Below, piece by piece: positions 26,254 through 35,937 of a DNA stretch of 64,000 nucleotides. The stretch's first letter is position 1, and each line of letters begins with the position of its first letter. The translations under genes and the position numbers were made by a program. Source of the stretch: Paraburkholderia kururiensis JCM 10599 = LMG 19447 (GTDB taxonomy: Bacteria > Pseudomonadota > Gammaproteobacteria > Burkholderiales > Burkholderiaceae); assembly GCF_003986935.1 (NCBI RefSeq), contig NZ_RJZE01000002.1:358743-422742 (forward strand), given 5' to 3'. The notes under the pieces are model-generated. The model was not told the DNA's origin. It saw nothing but the letters and a program-made list of their open reading frames with translations, and made no database searches.

Positions 26254-27609
26254 GTGCTCGATCACTGGATTCGAAGTCTGTCTGCGCGGTTATGGGTGAC
26301 AACCGTCGTGGCACTGGCCACCAGCCTGACAGCCCTGGCTGCGCTCGTGATCTATGTGTTCGATCGCTATCCGGAGCAGACGCTAGGTCGACGGGAACTG
26401 GTGGAAAACGTCCGTACCGTGGTTGACGCAATCAACTTCGACAACGGGGGCGTTCCTGTTTCCGTCAGACTTCCGGAGCGCGAGGGCTGGCTGTTCCGGG
26501 TGGCGTCCACCGAACTCAAATACCGGGTATTGGATGACCAAGGACACATCCTGCTGGCTTCGGACAGAGACAAAAGCGCTGGCCCCTGGCTTGCCGACGA
26601 CCTTTCCGTGGACGCAAGCAAGATCGTGCACGCGACGATCGGGGGGCAGCGGTTCTCCGTGGCGACGCAGCAGGTCGCGCGAGGCCGCTCCGTGTACTAC
26701 GTGCAGACCGCGACGAGCGTACGTTTCATCAAGGCGCTCGTCAGTCTGAAAGTCAAGCCGATTCCGGCCCTGGTGAGAATCATCCTGCTGGTCGCCGTCG
26801 TCATCTTCGGGCTGGCACTGCCCTTCACGATTCGCAGGGTGCTCAAGCCGCTGCGTGACGCGTCCGATGCAGCAGCGCAGATTACGCCGCGCAATCTGAA
26901 GACGCGTCTTTCGGCTCGCGGCATTCCGAGCGAGATCAAGCCGTTGATCAATGCATTCAACGAAGCGCTTGAACGACTGGAGAACGGCTTTACGGTCCAG
27001 CAGCAATTCCTTGCGACTGCGGCGCATGAGCTTCAAACGCCGCTCACCCTGATCCGCGGCCAGATCGAGCTGCAATCCGAGATCATGGAAAAAGACCTGT
27101 TGTTCCGCGAGATCGATCTGATGTCGCGACAGGTCCGGCAACTGCTGCATCTCGCCGAAGTCAGCGATGCCCAGAATTTCACCTTCGGCGAAGTCAACAC
27201 CGCCGACGTGGCGCACGAAGTGATTGGGTATCTCGCCCGTAAAGCGGATGACAAGCAGGTGAGCCTGCGTATCGAAGAACGTGCCGCACTACCCGCTATT
27301 TGGGCCGACAAAGGCGCGCTCTTCATCCTCCTCAAGAACATCGTCGAAAACGCCATTCATGCGTCGCCCGCGAATGGCATCGTGCTGTTAACGATCGACG
27401 CGGCGTCGATCGGAATCAGTGACGAAGGGCCCGGCATACGCGAGGATCATCTTCCCTTTCTGTTCAAGCGATTCTGGCGTGCGCCCGATGCCAGGCACGA
27501 AGGTGCCGGTCTTGGGCTCGCGATATGCAAGGAAATTGCGCTGGCGCATGGTTGGCGGTTAACCGTGAGCGCTTTCTCGGCTGGAACGGGCTTCACTGTG
27601 TGGTTGTGA
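26254..27609 (+). CDS. Membrane sensor histidine kinase
   Basis: The GTG at 26254 follows AAAGGAGCGTC and gives 451 residues. One membrane segment lies near residues 13-34 and a second around 170-190, with a periplasmic sensor region of about 130 residues between them. A HAMP-like linker and the H-box 'TAAHELQTPLTL' with His 258 follow, then N ('KNIVENAIHAS'), G1 ('ISDEGPGI'), F and G2 ('GAGLGLAICKEI') boxes. It should phosphorylate the response regulator just upstream. The signal is unknown, but envelope or substrate sensing is likely given the linked porin. Confidence 0.93.
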   Translation: MLDHWIRSLSARLWVTTVVALATSLTALAALVIYVFDRYPEQTLGRRELVENVRTVVDAINFDNGGVPVSVRLPEREGWLFRVASTELKYRVLDDQGHILLASDRDKSAGPWLADDLSVDASKIVHATIGGQRFSVATQQVARGRSVYYVQTATSVRFIKALVSLKVKPIPALVRIILLVAVVIFGLALPFTIRRVLKPLRDASDAAAQITPRNLKTRLSARGIPSEIKPLINAFNEALERLENGFTVQQQFLATAAHELQTPLTLIRGQIELQSEIMEKDLLFREIDLMSRQVRQLLHLAEVSDAQNFTFGEVNTADVAHEVIGYLARKADDKQVSLRIEERAALPAIWADKGALFILLKNIVENAIHASPANGIVLLTIDAASIGISDEGPGIREDHLPFLFKRFWRAPDARHEGAGLGLAICKEIALAHGWRLTVSAFSAGTGFTVWL

Positions 27610-27861
27610 TCGCGCTGCTCGCGGTGCCGATCCTGATCCAGCTGCTCTTCTCGTAGGCTTCGTGATACGGTCCTACTCCCTTTCGAGCACGACATGGCAT
27701 CCACACTCAGCTGCTTCGATAGTGGTGCGGTCGAGCACGCGAATCGATCCCGGACGGCAGCGCAGGGCGCCGCTCGCTTTGAGCGACTTCAGCGCGCCTC
27801 AGCGACACCGCCGCCCCCGCGGATGGCGCGGAAGGCGGCGGTGTTCATCGCCGCTTGAGAA

Positions 27862-30800
27862 TCACCACGACCAACGCGCGCCGACATTTCCTCCAACAGT
27901 CCGGACGTGCTCGCCGTCCAGATTCGTGCCCCAGTTGACAGCCGCATACGCACTGCCGTGCTTCGAAAACTTCGTGACCACGCCGACGTCGATCCGGACC
28001 GTTGTCTGGTTGACCGGCGTTGCGACTGACGTTCCGCCGTCATAGGTCTGGTGGTCGCTGCTCGCGAACGCGTGCAACACGTTGAACCCCATATAGGGCT
28101 GCCATGCGGCGCCAAGCGCGTCCCACGTGCCCTCGAATCGCACGCCGAATCTTGCCAGCACGCTATTGCCGCTGCTGAACCCCACGCTGGAGGCGCCGTC
28201 GTTCAGATCGCGGATCGACAGATGCTGGTAGACCAGCTGCGCCTGCGGCTCCACCGTGAGTCCATGCCCGATGGACAGCGGCAAACCGCCTTCGATTGAG
28301 GCCGTGACGGCAGTACCGTGAGTGCCCGAACGGATGTTGTCGCTCGATGTCGTATCCGCCGTGAGCGCGCTGCCGGAAATGACCGTATCCGTATACCAGC
28401 CGCCCGGCCCGATGTGTGTCCAATAGCCGGCGAGGCTGTATGCGTTGACCGCGAGATGTCCGACGCCGGCGCCCGGCGCGCCCACCGCAAACCCGCTGAC
28501 ATCGCCCGTTGCGCGCGCCATGCCGAGATAGAAGCCGTAGTGGTTGCGATGGCCGCCTTGCGTGCCGTCCGCATAGATGTCGTGGCCCACCTGCACGCCG
28601 CCCATCGAGCCGTCGAATTGCGGACTCACATCGCCGCCTTCCGACAGCACGCTATGCGCGCCCCAGACACGGCCCCATCCTGCTGGCAGGCTGCCCTTTT
28701 CGTTCAGCAGCATCTGGTCGCCCTGGCGCAGATGGAACTCGTCGATCTGCATCCAGTCGAGTTGGCGCATGACGTCCGGAACCTGCGCGTAAAGCGCGAC
28801 CTCGGGGCGGTAAAGCGTGACCGCATGGGCATTCGCTGCCGGCAAAGCCGGCGTGCCCGCTGCCGCGCCCACGGTGGACGCGCCGCTACCGTTCGCGTTT
28901 GTCACCGCTGCGCTGCTCGCGGCGGGCACCGTGTTGCGCAAGTACCAGTTCTGCGACGTGCCCGCGCTCACACCGCCCTTCGCCAGATAGTATTCGTACG
29001 CGCCGCCCTTGACCGTGCCGCCCGCGAGCGTAAACGCGCTCGTATCGGTGGTCGCACCGTTGGTGGCCGCAACGACCTCGATGCCGTTCGACACGATCGG
29101 CGCGCCCTGGCCGCCCACGTTCGTCACCTTTAGCGTGGTCGCCCCCGTTGCCGTGCCGCCGTTGATGACGAGCTTGTCCGAAACCGCATTGTCCGCGGCG
29201 AGAACGGTGTTGAGCGCGATGACGCCGTTTTGCCCGACGTAGCTGTTGACGTTCAGCGTGTTGCCGGCCTGAGAACCGCTGCCGAGTTGCACGAGGCCCG
29301 CGTTCGCCAGTTGGCCGTTGATCGTGAAGCTGCCCTGCGCGTCGGCTGCGGCCGACGGCAACGCATTGGCCACCGCGATTGTCCCGTTGTTCGTCACGTC
29401 GCCATTGACGGTGCCGTAGCCGCCGAGCACAGCGCCCGTTGCAACGGCCACCGGCCCCGCAACCGACGCCCCCGCAACCGACGCCCCCGCGCTCGACGCA
29501 TCGCCCACCACGAGCGTGCCGGCCGCCACTGAGGTCCCACCCGAATAGGTGTTGACGCCATCGAGCACGAGCGTGCCTGTGCCGAGCTTCGCCAGAGCGC
29601 CCGCGCCCGTGATGTTTTGCGCGATGGTCGACTGGAAGCCCTGCGTATCGATCGTGCCGCCGTTCGACGTGATCGATACCGCTCGCGTGCTGGCCAGATC
29701 GAAGCTGCTGCCCAGTTGCAGCGCGCCGCCGTCGAAGGTCACGCCACCCGACGTACCGCCGAGCGCGCTGTCCGCCGCCACGGAGACCGTGCCCGCTTTC
29801 AGCACGGTGCCGCCCGTGTACGTATTGCCGCCGGCGGCGGAGGGCGCAAGCGTCAGCGTGCCCGTCCCGTCTTTCTCGACCACGCCCGAGCCGCCGATGG
29901 CGCCCGTGTAGACGCCGTCCACACCTTGCTCGAACTGCACGAGTCCGTTGTCGGTTACCGTGGGCGGCAGGCTTTGCGCGCTGGCCTGCAACACGCCCGG
30001 CGGGTCCACCGTCACGCTTCCCGTGAACTGCGACCCGTCGCCGTTCAGCACGAGCGTGCCCTGCTGAACCTCGGCGGCGATCGGACCGACCACCGCGCCG
30101 TTCAACGTCAGTGTTCCCGACCCGGTTTTGTCGAGCGCGCCCGAACCGCTGATGCTCTGGTTGATCGTCGAGTCGAAGGCCTGTGTGTCGATCGTGCCGC
30201 CGTTCGAGGTGACGGAGACGGCGCGCGTGCCGGCAAGGTCGAACGCGCCGCCGAACTGCAGGGTACCGCCGTCGAAGGTCACGCCACCCGACGTACCGCC
30301 GAGCGCGCTGTCCGCCGCGACCGAGAGCACGCCCTGCCTGAGGACCGTGCCGCCGGTATAGGTGTTGCCGCCGGCGGCGGTGGGCGCCAGCGTCAGCGTG
30401 CCCGCCCCGTCTTTTTCCACGGCACCCGAACCGCTCACGAGGCCGGTGTAGCTGCCCGCCGTGTCCTGCTGAAACTGCACGAGGCCGTTGTCCGTCACCG
30501 CGCCCGGCAGACTCTGCGCACTCGCCCGCAACGTGCCCGCCTGATCCACTAGCATCGAACCGGTATAGCTCGCGTTGTTGCCGGTCAGAACCAGCGTGCC
30601 TTGCTGGACCTCGGCGGAGGTGACGCCCATGCTGCCGATCGGATTCGTGATCGTCCAGGTACCGCTGTCCTTCTTTTGCAGCGTCTGGAAGTTGGTGATC
30701 GTCGTGGGCAGCGTGTCGGTGCCCGTGCCGTTGAGCGTCAGCAGATTGCTGCCGCCTCCGCCGTTGATGGTGCCCGATACGCTCGATCCGGTGTACATGT

Positions 30801-31533
30801 TGAGCGTGTCGTTGCCGCCTGCAAAAACCAGGTTGCCCACCACCTTGCCGAGGTTGCTGAACACCACAGCGCCGTTGCCCGACGCCCCCATCACGTTGCC
30901 CGGGGCCTGAATGATACCCGTGGCGTTGTTGATGACCGTATTGGTGCCCGACGTGTTCTGAAACCAGATGGCCGCCGAATTGACGCCGCGAATGGTCCCG
31001 TTGTTGATGATCGTATTGCCGGTGCCCTCCGGATTCACGGCCTCCGCGTCGCTCTCTGTGCCGTTGGCGAGCACCGTCGCTCCCTGCTCCACCGTCAGCG
31101 TGCTGTTGTTCCGGAAATCGATCGTATTGCCGCCCGTGCCGTACGTGCCGGTGGTGTTCGTCGCATTACCCTGCACCAGTGCGCCGGACTGCACGACGAT
31201 GTTCGCGCTGTCCGACAGCGCGATGGCGCTGCTGTTGCCAACGACGACCTGCGCATTGGGGCCCACCGTCACCTGGGAACCCGATGCTTCCGTCGGGCCC
31301 GCGCCGATCATCGTCGTCCATGGCGACGGCGAGGTCGTGTCGCAAGTGGTCGTCGTGCCCGACGTCGTGCAGTTCGCGTGAGCGAGCGCAGGAATGAGGG
31401 CGATATAGCCGAGAACCGCGAGCGTCGTCGCCTTCGGACGGGGGTTCAGCGTGATGCAGGAAAGTTGATGCCGATTCCTGCGCAAATTGGCGCCACAGTG
31501 CGACGCCTCGTGGGGTAAGCGCTCTTTTTTCAT
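27862..31533 (-). CDS. Large autotransporter adhesin with beta-strand repeats
   Basis: The ATG at 31533 gives 1223 residues. The N-terminus has the extended signal peptide type seen in large autotransporters (basic MKKERLPHE region, hydrophobic 'ATTLAVLGYIALIPALAHA'). The passenger is rich in Thr, Asn and Gly and contains several autotransporter-associated beta-strand repeats with 'NTYTGGTVL', 'GGVTFDGGTLQFGG' and similar motifs about 100 residues apart, predicting a beta helix. The last 270 or so residues form the outer membrane barrel ('WGRVWGAHSVLS...', ending 'NVGARWSW' with the terminal Trp). The open frame begins at 31650 but the extra residues are not signal-like. Short near-identical DNA repeats (for example GCAACCGACGCCCCC twice near 29460-29490) and the large passenger repeats could recombine. 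It is probably a surface adhesin. Confidence 0.92.
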   Translation of the reverse strand: MKKERLPHEASHCGANLRRNRHQLSCITLNPRPKATTLAVLGYIALIPALAHANCTTSGTTTTCDTTSPSPWTTMIGAGPTEASGSQVTVGPNAQVVVGNSSAIALSDSANIVVQSGALVQGNATNTTGTYGTGGNTIDFRNNSTLTVEQGATVLANGTESDAEAVNPEGTGNTIINNGTIRGVNSAAIWFQNTSGTNTVINNATGIIQAPGNVMGASGNGAVVFSNLGKVVGNLVFAGGNDTLNMYTGSSVSGTINGGGGSNLLTLNGTGTDTLPTTITNFQTLQKKDSGTWTITNPIGSMGVTSAEVQQGTLVLTGNNASYTGSMLVDQAGTLRASAQSLPGAVTDNGLVQFQQDTAGSYTGLVSGSGAVEKDGAGTLTLAPTAAGGNTYTGGTVLRQGVLSVAADSALGGTSGGVTFDGGTLQFGGAFDLAGTRAVSVTSNGGTIDTQAFDSTINQSISGSGALDKTGSGTLTLNGAVVGPIAAEVQQGTLVLNGDGSQFTGSVTVDPPGVLQASAQSLPPTVTDNGLVQFEQGVDGVYTGAIGGSGVVEKDGTGTLTLAPSAAGGNTYTGGTVLKAGTVSVAADSALGGTSGGVTFDGGALQLGSSFDLASTRAVSITSNGGTIDTQGFQSTIAQNITGAGALAKLGTGTLVLDGVNTYSGGTSVAAGTLVVGDASSAGASVAGASVAGPVAVATGAVLGGYGTVNGDVTNNGTIAVANALPSAAADAQGSFTINGQLANAGLVQLGSGSQAGNTLNVNSYVGQNGVIALNTVLAADNAVSDKLVINGGTATGATTLKVTNVGGQGAPIVSNGIEVVAATNGATTDTSAFTLAGGTVKGGAYEYYLAKGGVSAGTSQNWYLRNTVPAASSAAVTNANGSGASTVGAAAGTPALPAANAHAVTLYRPEVALYAQVPDVMRQLDWMQIDEFHLRQGDQMLLNEKGSLPAGWGRVWGAHSVLSEGGDVSPQFDGSMGGVQVGHDIYADGTQGGHRNHYGFYLGMARATGDVSGFAVGAPGAGVGHLAVNAYSLAGYWTHIGPGGWYTDTVISGSALTADTTSSDNIRSGTHGTAVTASIEGGLPLSIGHGLTVEPQAQLVYQHLSIRDLNDGASSVGFSSGNSVLARFGVRFEGTWDALGAAWQPYMGFNVLHAFASSDHQTYDGGTSVATPVNQTTVRIDVGVVTKFSKHGSAYAAVNWGTNLDGEHVRTVGGNVGARWSW

Positions 31534-32649
31534 TTTCCGCGTATGCCTTTTTGGGATTGTTTTACGTCTATGTTCGAAGCACGGGACGCCGGTGCTTCGA
31601 ACGACGGCTGAAGGATTCGACGGACTGGACCGCTTATCCGTGAAAATCACGTCCCTGCACGAGTGCGGAATATAGGGAAATTAAAAAAAGCGAATGTAAA
31701 GGATCGTTAAACGATTTTCTTAAATAGAGGGATATACCGCTTACACATCTTGCAATCGTTAAAAAGTAGCAATGAATTACCGCGACGCAAACGATTGGCG
31801 TTCGACGCTTTAAATACGCAAACGTTTGCGATTATCTTTTTATTGCGCGGCGATATCCCGGAAAAACCACGCAGGGGAATGCTCAACAAAGCTCAAACGG
31901 TTGGCTGGCGGGCCTCGGCAGCCTGCTGTACGGGGGTCCGCACCCACGGCGGCATCTTCCTGAGAGCCTGTCTGGTAGCCACTGTGGTCGCGAGTGCTAG
32001 CATCGGGCCGCGGTAGTAAGTCGCGTGACCTCGCGGCCATAGTGGATCGGGATTATTCGCGCGAATGGCGAAGTGGCGTACCGTGATGAAACGCGTGCGC
32101 AGGTGCGCCGTGCTTTTACCTTCACAGGTCGTCAATTTCATTGAGTCGCGGCAGATGGGTTTCGCGCCGCGACATTCTTTATGGCATCCCAACATCTGGA
32201 GAAGCGATTTTATTTTTACATCGCATTATGCTAAAGCTGTCCCTTTATAGGTAAAAACGTATCTGCCGCGCAAACGAGAGCTGCGTTAATACAGAAAGGA
32301 AACCGAAATTCGTCCTCGTCGACGCTAATTGAGGCGAGGCTCATAGCAGTGAGCCCTATGCATGGCGCCCGGCGTCGTACTCAACGCAACCGCAGGAAAG
32401 CGGGCACGGGTCGATCAGGTGATACCAGACGGGAGCAGACCGATTCGATACGCCACGAGCGGCCGTGTCCACAACGACAGAAGCCAGGGTCGCATCCAGC
32501 GATCTATCGCCTCGTCTGCGAAGGCGGTTCGCCGGATAACGCCTGATAGCTGGCGGCGGCGGCGAAACGTCGCTGCCGCGCGTTGTCCTCAGTTCGTTGC
32601 CCACACCGTTGAGGGCACAAACGCCAATACTTCACAAGGTATAGAGGAA
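31534..32649. other. Long AT-rich upstream region of the autotransporter
   Basis: More than 1.1 kb has no credible gene. The 31670-31850 stretch and the stretch near 32200-32290 are clearly AT-richer than the genome, which suggests either promoter sequence or foreign DNA. LacI-type operator palindromes lie at 31785-31831. The short frames across 31750-32016 and 32349-32730 have no recognisable protein sequence. Confidence 0.5.
31785..31831. promoter_or_regulatory. Two LacI/PurR-type operator-like sites
   Basis: A perfect 14-base palindrome, CGCAAACGTTTGCG, spans 31817-31830 and has the central AACGTT typical of LacI-family operators. An imperfect copy, ACGCAAACGATTGGCGT, lies at 31785-31801, so the centres are about 30 bases apart. 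They are roughly 250-290 bases upstream of the autotransporter start. No LacI-family gene is in the window. Confidence 0.55.
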
Positions 32650-33020
32650 CCCAGTTGGCTTCCGACGATTGCCGCGGGTGACGAGCACGTGCTGCGGACG
32701 ATGATTCATGAGTTCTCTTCCAGGTGTTGAGCGACGAATTGGCCGGCCGCGGCGCCGGCCGTGGATACGCCGAGGTCAGGATGATTGACCGAGCGGCGTG
32801 CACGCGAGAAGCCCGGCACGGTGCGCGGCGGCGAAGATCGCTTGTGCGAATCCATGCCGGGTCGTGACGGGCGTGCCGCACAAATGATAGGTGCCCCAGG
32901 CAAGCGGCTCGCCTGCACGATATCGCGCGGCGAAACGTCAAGGTACGGTGGGATGTCACCGTCGAGCCGTTCCCGGCCACACGGATCGTTGACATGCTCA
33001 TAGGTCGACTTCCCCGGGGC
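32650..33020 (-). pseudogene. Decayed rfbD-rfbB fragment
   Basis: Reading the minus strand, this stretch matches the 3' third of rfbD and the first codons of rfbB in the intact operon at 46.6-46.93 kb. The shared parts include the rfbD segment for 'YHLCGTPVTT..HGFAQ', the segment for 'PAPRPANSSL', and the rfbB start (ATGAATCATCGTCCGCAGCA). Relative to the intact copy it has point changes, frameshifts and a deletion of about 72 bases between two copies of a 7-base repeat (CGCTCGA at 46776 and 46848 in the intact gene; one copy near 32727 here). No functional protein is possible. It marks an old second copy or a partial duplication of the rhamnose locus. Confidence 0.85.
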
Positions 33021-33049
33021 ACGAGAAAAGGCACGGGCGCCGGCTCTGC

Positions 33050-33985
33050 TCAGTGAGCCCAGCGCAGGACCTGTGCGTCGAGCCGCCGGGCAATCTCGAT
33101 CAGTCCGGCACGTGTCGCCGGATGCAGCGGCACGAGCGGCCGGCGCACAGCGTCCGACGCGATCACCCCGCCTTCCTTCATCAGAGCCTTGCAGGCAATC
33201 AGTCCGCATTGGCGGTTCTCGTAGTTGATAAGCGGCAGCCAGCGTGCGTAGCCCGCCGCCGCTTCATCGCGATTGCCCGCCAGATAGGCCTTCAGGATCG
33301 GCTGCAGGCCGTCCGGATAGCCACCGCCGAGGATACTGCCCGTCGCGCCCGCATCGAGGTCGGCCAGCAAGGTGATGGCCTCCTCGCCGTCCCACGGTCC
33401 TTCGATGGCGTCACCGCCCAGCTCGATCAACTCGCGCAACTTCGCGGCCGATTGCGGCACCTCGATCTTGAAGTAGCGCAAGTTGTCGATCTTGTGTGCC
33501 AGCCGCGCAAGAAACGCAGCCGATACCGATGTGCCGCTCATCGGCGCGTCCTGGTACATGATCGGAATGTCGATGGCGTGCGCCACCTCCTCGAAGAAGT
33601 GTTCGATCGCCGCCTCGCCGCAACGAATCGTCGCGCCGTGATACGGCGGCATGATCATCACCATCGCGGCGCCAGCCGCCTGCGCCGCACGGCTACGCGC
33701 GGCACAGATAGCCGGACTGAAGTGCGTGGTCGTGACGATCACCGGCACGCGACCCGCAACATGGTCGAGGATCGTGGTTGTCAGCAGCGTGCGCTCTTCG
33801 TCGGTCAGCGAAAACTGTTCCGAGTAGTTCGCGAGAATGCAGAGGCCGTCCGCACCCGCGTCGATGATGAAATCGACGCAGCGCTTCTGCCCGTCCAGAT
33901 CGAGCGCGCCCTCCTCTGTGAAAATGGTTGGCGCAACGGAGAAGGCGCCTGCGTAGCGGCGCTTGATCGGCGTTGTACGATTCAT
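33050..33985 (-). CDS. DapA-superfamily lyase/dehydratase (keto-deoxy sugar acid dehydratase-like)
   Basis: This 311-residue class I aldolase-fold protein of the dihydrodipicolinate synthase family has 'MYQDAP' at the Tyr site and the Schiff-base Lys in 'RYFKIEVPQS'. 'LCILANYSEQFSLTDEER' and 'WLPLINYENRQCGL' recall the L-2-keto-3-deoxyarabonate dehydratase branch more than true DapA. Enzymes of this group also include deaminases of pyrroline-hydroxy-carboxylate in hydroxyproline breakdown. In this locus, with a D-amino-acid dehydrogenase and RidA, either sugar-acid or hydroxyproline-like chemistry is possible. Confidence 0.82.
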   Translation of the reverse strand: MNRTTPIKRRYAGAFSVAPTIFTEEGALDLDGQKRCVDFIIDAGADGLCILANYSEQFSLTDEERTLLTTTILDHVAGRVPVIVTTTHFSPAICAARSRAAQAAGAAMVMIMPPYHGATIRCGEAAIEHFFEEVAHAIDIPIMYQDAPMSGTSVSAAFLARLAHKIDNLRYFKIEVPQSAAKLRELIELGGDAIEGPWDGEEAITLLADLDAGATGSILGGGYPDGLQPILKAYLAGNRDEAAAGYARWLPLINYENRQCGLIACKALMKEGGVIASDAVRRPLVPLHPATRAGLIEIARRLDAQVLRWAH

Positions 33986-34086
33986 CTCGCTTCCTCTTCC
34001 TTTAATTAAGGATTACATAACGATTAATGAAGTCCATCACCCTGTTTTGCCATGCGACACATGGCGAATGAAAAATCGCCTCGCCG

Positions 34087-34971
34087 TCAGACGCGGCCGT
34101 ACTTCCCGCGCAGGCCATCCGCCACGCCGCACAAGATGGCCTGCAGCTTCATGCGCTTTTCCCGTGCGTGCAGCAGCACGAAGGCAATATGCTTGAGCGT
34201 GATCAGGTTGATGAGCAACAGTGCGGGGTAGCGGCGCCAGTAATCGCGCGCGACCAGGATGCAGTTACGGGCCGCGTAGTAGTGCCGCAACGCGCTTTGG
34301 TCGAATATCTCGACGCGCGGCCAGTGCTGCGCCGGCACCGGTTTGCCAAGCTCGTGCGGCAGCGACACGTCCGCGTTCACGCATACCGGCACCCCGTGCG
34401 CCTGGGCGCGCATGCAGTACTCCGCATCGACATGGTCGATGAAGAAGTCTTCCCGGAACCGGCCCAGCGCGCGATACGCTTCGAGCGAAATCGCCGTGCC
34501 GGACGAGATGATGACCGAGCACGGTTGCAACCCATGCGCGCCGTCCCGAATCGGCGCGATCTGCGCTGACCAGCGCCGCACGGTGAAGAGCGGCAGGTCG
34601 CGCCGGACATTCAGGTTGAAGATGCGCGGCCCGACCAGAAAGCGCCTGTCGCCGACGGCCGCGCATCCTTCCAGCATTCGCGCAAAGTAATCGTCGGGGA
34701 TCGTCGAATCCTGATCGAAGATGAAGAACACGTCGCAGCCGCGTCCAATCAAAAATTCGGCACCGGCGTTGAACGCGCCCGCGATGCCGCCGCGATTGTG
34801 ATTGGCGATGACGTCGATGCCGTTGGCGGCAAGGCGCGCATGCAGGACCGGATCGGTCTGCGGGGAGTTGTCCACCGCAACGACCACGGGGCTTAAGGCG
34901 GGCAAGCGCAACAGATGATCGGTTTGTTCAGCGCTCGGCTTGTACAGCGTAATCAACGTGCCATGTTTCAT
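34087..34971 (-). CDS. Family 2 glycosyltransferase, rhamnosyltransferase-like
   Basis: This 294-residue GT2 protein starts MKHGTLITLYKPSAEQTDHL, carries 'VVVAVDNSPQTDP' and the metal-binding motif 'FIFDQDSTIPDDYF' (DQDS in place of the usual DxD), and has 'FFIDHVDAEYCMRA' later. That set is typical of the rhamnosyltransferase group (TIGR01556). It would transfer dTDP-rhamnose onto a surface polysaccharide. It lies alone among catabolic genes but next to the decayed rfbD-rfbB fragment, so it may be a survivor of a former polysaccharide locus. Confidence 0.87.
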   Translation of the reverse strand: MKHGTLITLYKPSAEQTDHLLRLPALSPVVVAVDNSPQTDPVLHARLAANGIDVIANHNRGGIAGAFNAGAEFLIGRGCDVFFIFDQDSTIPDDYFARMLEGCAAVGDRRFLVGPRIFNLNVRRDLPLFTVRRWSAQIAPIRDGAHGLQPCSVIISSGTAISLEAYRALGRFREDFFIDHVDAEYCMRAQAHGVPVCVNADVSLPHELGKPVPAQHWPRVEIFDQSALRHYYAARNCILVARDYWRRYPALLLINLITLKHIAFVLLHAREKRMKLQAILCGVADGLRGKYGRV

Positions 34972-35088
34972 GACGACGCCTCATCGCAAAAGAATGATGG
35001 TTCGCCGCCCTCGCCTGCGGGCGGCGGCTTCCTCCTTTCAATTGCTGCTGTCCCTTCTTGCCACGAACAGCACCTACCGTGGCCGCCG

Positions 35089-35811
35089 TTATTTTGCGTA
35101 CAGCTTCACGACGCTTGCGTGAACCACGCGCGTGATCTCTTCCATGCGCCAGCGGATGTGGGTATCCGTCAACGCCACGCAGCGCGCGGTATCGCGCTCC
35201 GCCAGTGCATCCAGAATCTGCAGATGCTCGGTGAACGCCTCGTTGCGGCGCTGATCGACGTCGACCCAACGGACGTAGTGGATCCGGGCATTGATTCCCT
35301 GCAGCACCCTGCCAATCTCTGCGTTGCCGGACATCGCCGCCAGCTCGAGGTGGAACAGCTCGTCATTCACGACAAGCTCGTCCGACGGCATGCGCTCCGC
35401 GGTCTTCATGACCTGCTTCCAGAAGCGGCGCAGCGTCTTGATGTCGCCATCGGAAGCCCGCTCGCACGCGAGCATGACCGCCGTCGATTCAATCGAACGC
35501 CGCAATTCAAAGAGATCGAACACGTCCTTCTCGCCCAGTTCGCGGATGAAAAATCCCCGGTTCGGCACGAACGCCAGCAGGTTCTCGGCCACCAGCCGGT
35601 TGAGTGCCTCGCGAATCGGCGTACGGCTCACGTCGAGGCGCTCCGCCAGCTCGAGTTCGTTGACGCGCTCGCCCGGCCGGATCTTGTACAGCACCGCCAT
35701 CTGCTTCAACTGCTCGTAAATCTCGTTGACCGTCATGCCCGTGCGCTTCGGCGCAACGGAGTCCCGCCCGCCGGGACGCACGTTCCGCGCAATCACGGAA
35801 TCCGCTGTCAT
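35089..35811 (-). CDS. GntR family regulator (FadR/FCD subfamily)
   Basis: This 240-residue protein has an N-terminal winged helix ('NELELAERLDVSRTPIREALNRLVAENLLAF', of which the core is 'VSRTPIREAL') and a C-terminal all-helical FCD domain with metal-ligand-like His residues ('DELVVNDELFHLELAAM'). It probably represses the neighbouring D-amino-acid genes and transporter. Palindromic sites in the gap 38352-38657 are candidate operators. Confidence 0.92.
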   Translation of the reverse strand: MTADSVIARNVRPGGRDSVAPKRTGMTVNEIYEQLKQMAVLYKIRPGERVNELELAERLDVSRTPIREALNRLVAENLLAFVPNRGFFIRELGEKDVFDLFELRRSIESTAVMLACERASDGDIKTLRRFWKQVMKTAERMPSDELVVNDELFHLELAAMSGNAEIGRVLQGINARIHYVRWVDVDQRRNEAFTEHLQILDALAERDTARCVALTDTHIRWRMEEITRVVHASVVKLYAK

Positions 35812-35937
35812 GTTGTCTCCTGGTTCAATCTGTCACCGCTCATTATCACTACCCTTCCAGCCTTCAGGCCAACTCTCGCGTGGCTACACGTGACACGTGC
35901 GGCACGTGTAGCCGCATGGCGCGGTTGCGCGCACGCT

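Noticed and set aside
27610..27861. Possible small gene between the sensor kinase and the autotransporter
   Set aside because: Frames here lack a ribosome site and recognisable sequence.
32362..32730. 122-codon plus-strand frame
   Set aside because: Its end lies on the decayed rfbD-rfbB fragment in the wrong orientation and the rest has no protein-like pattern.
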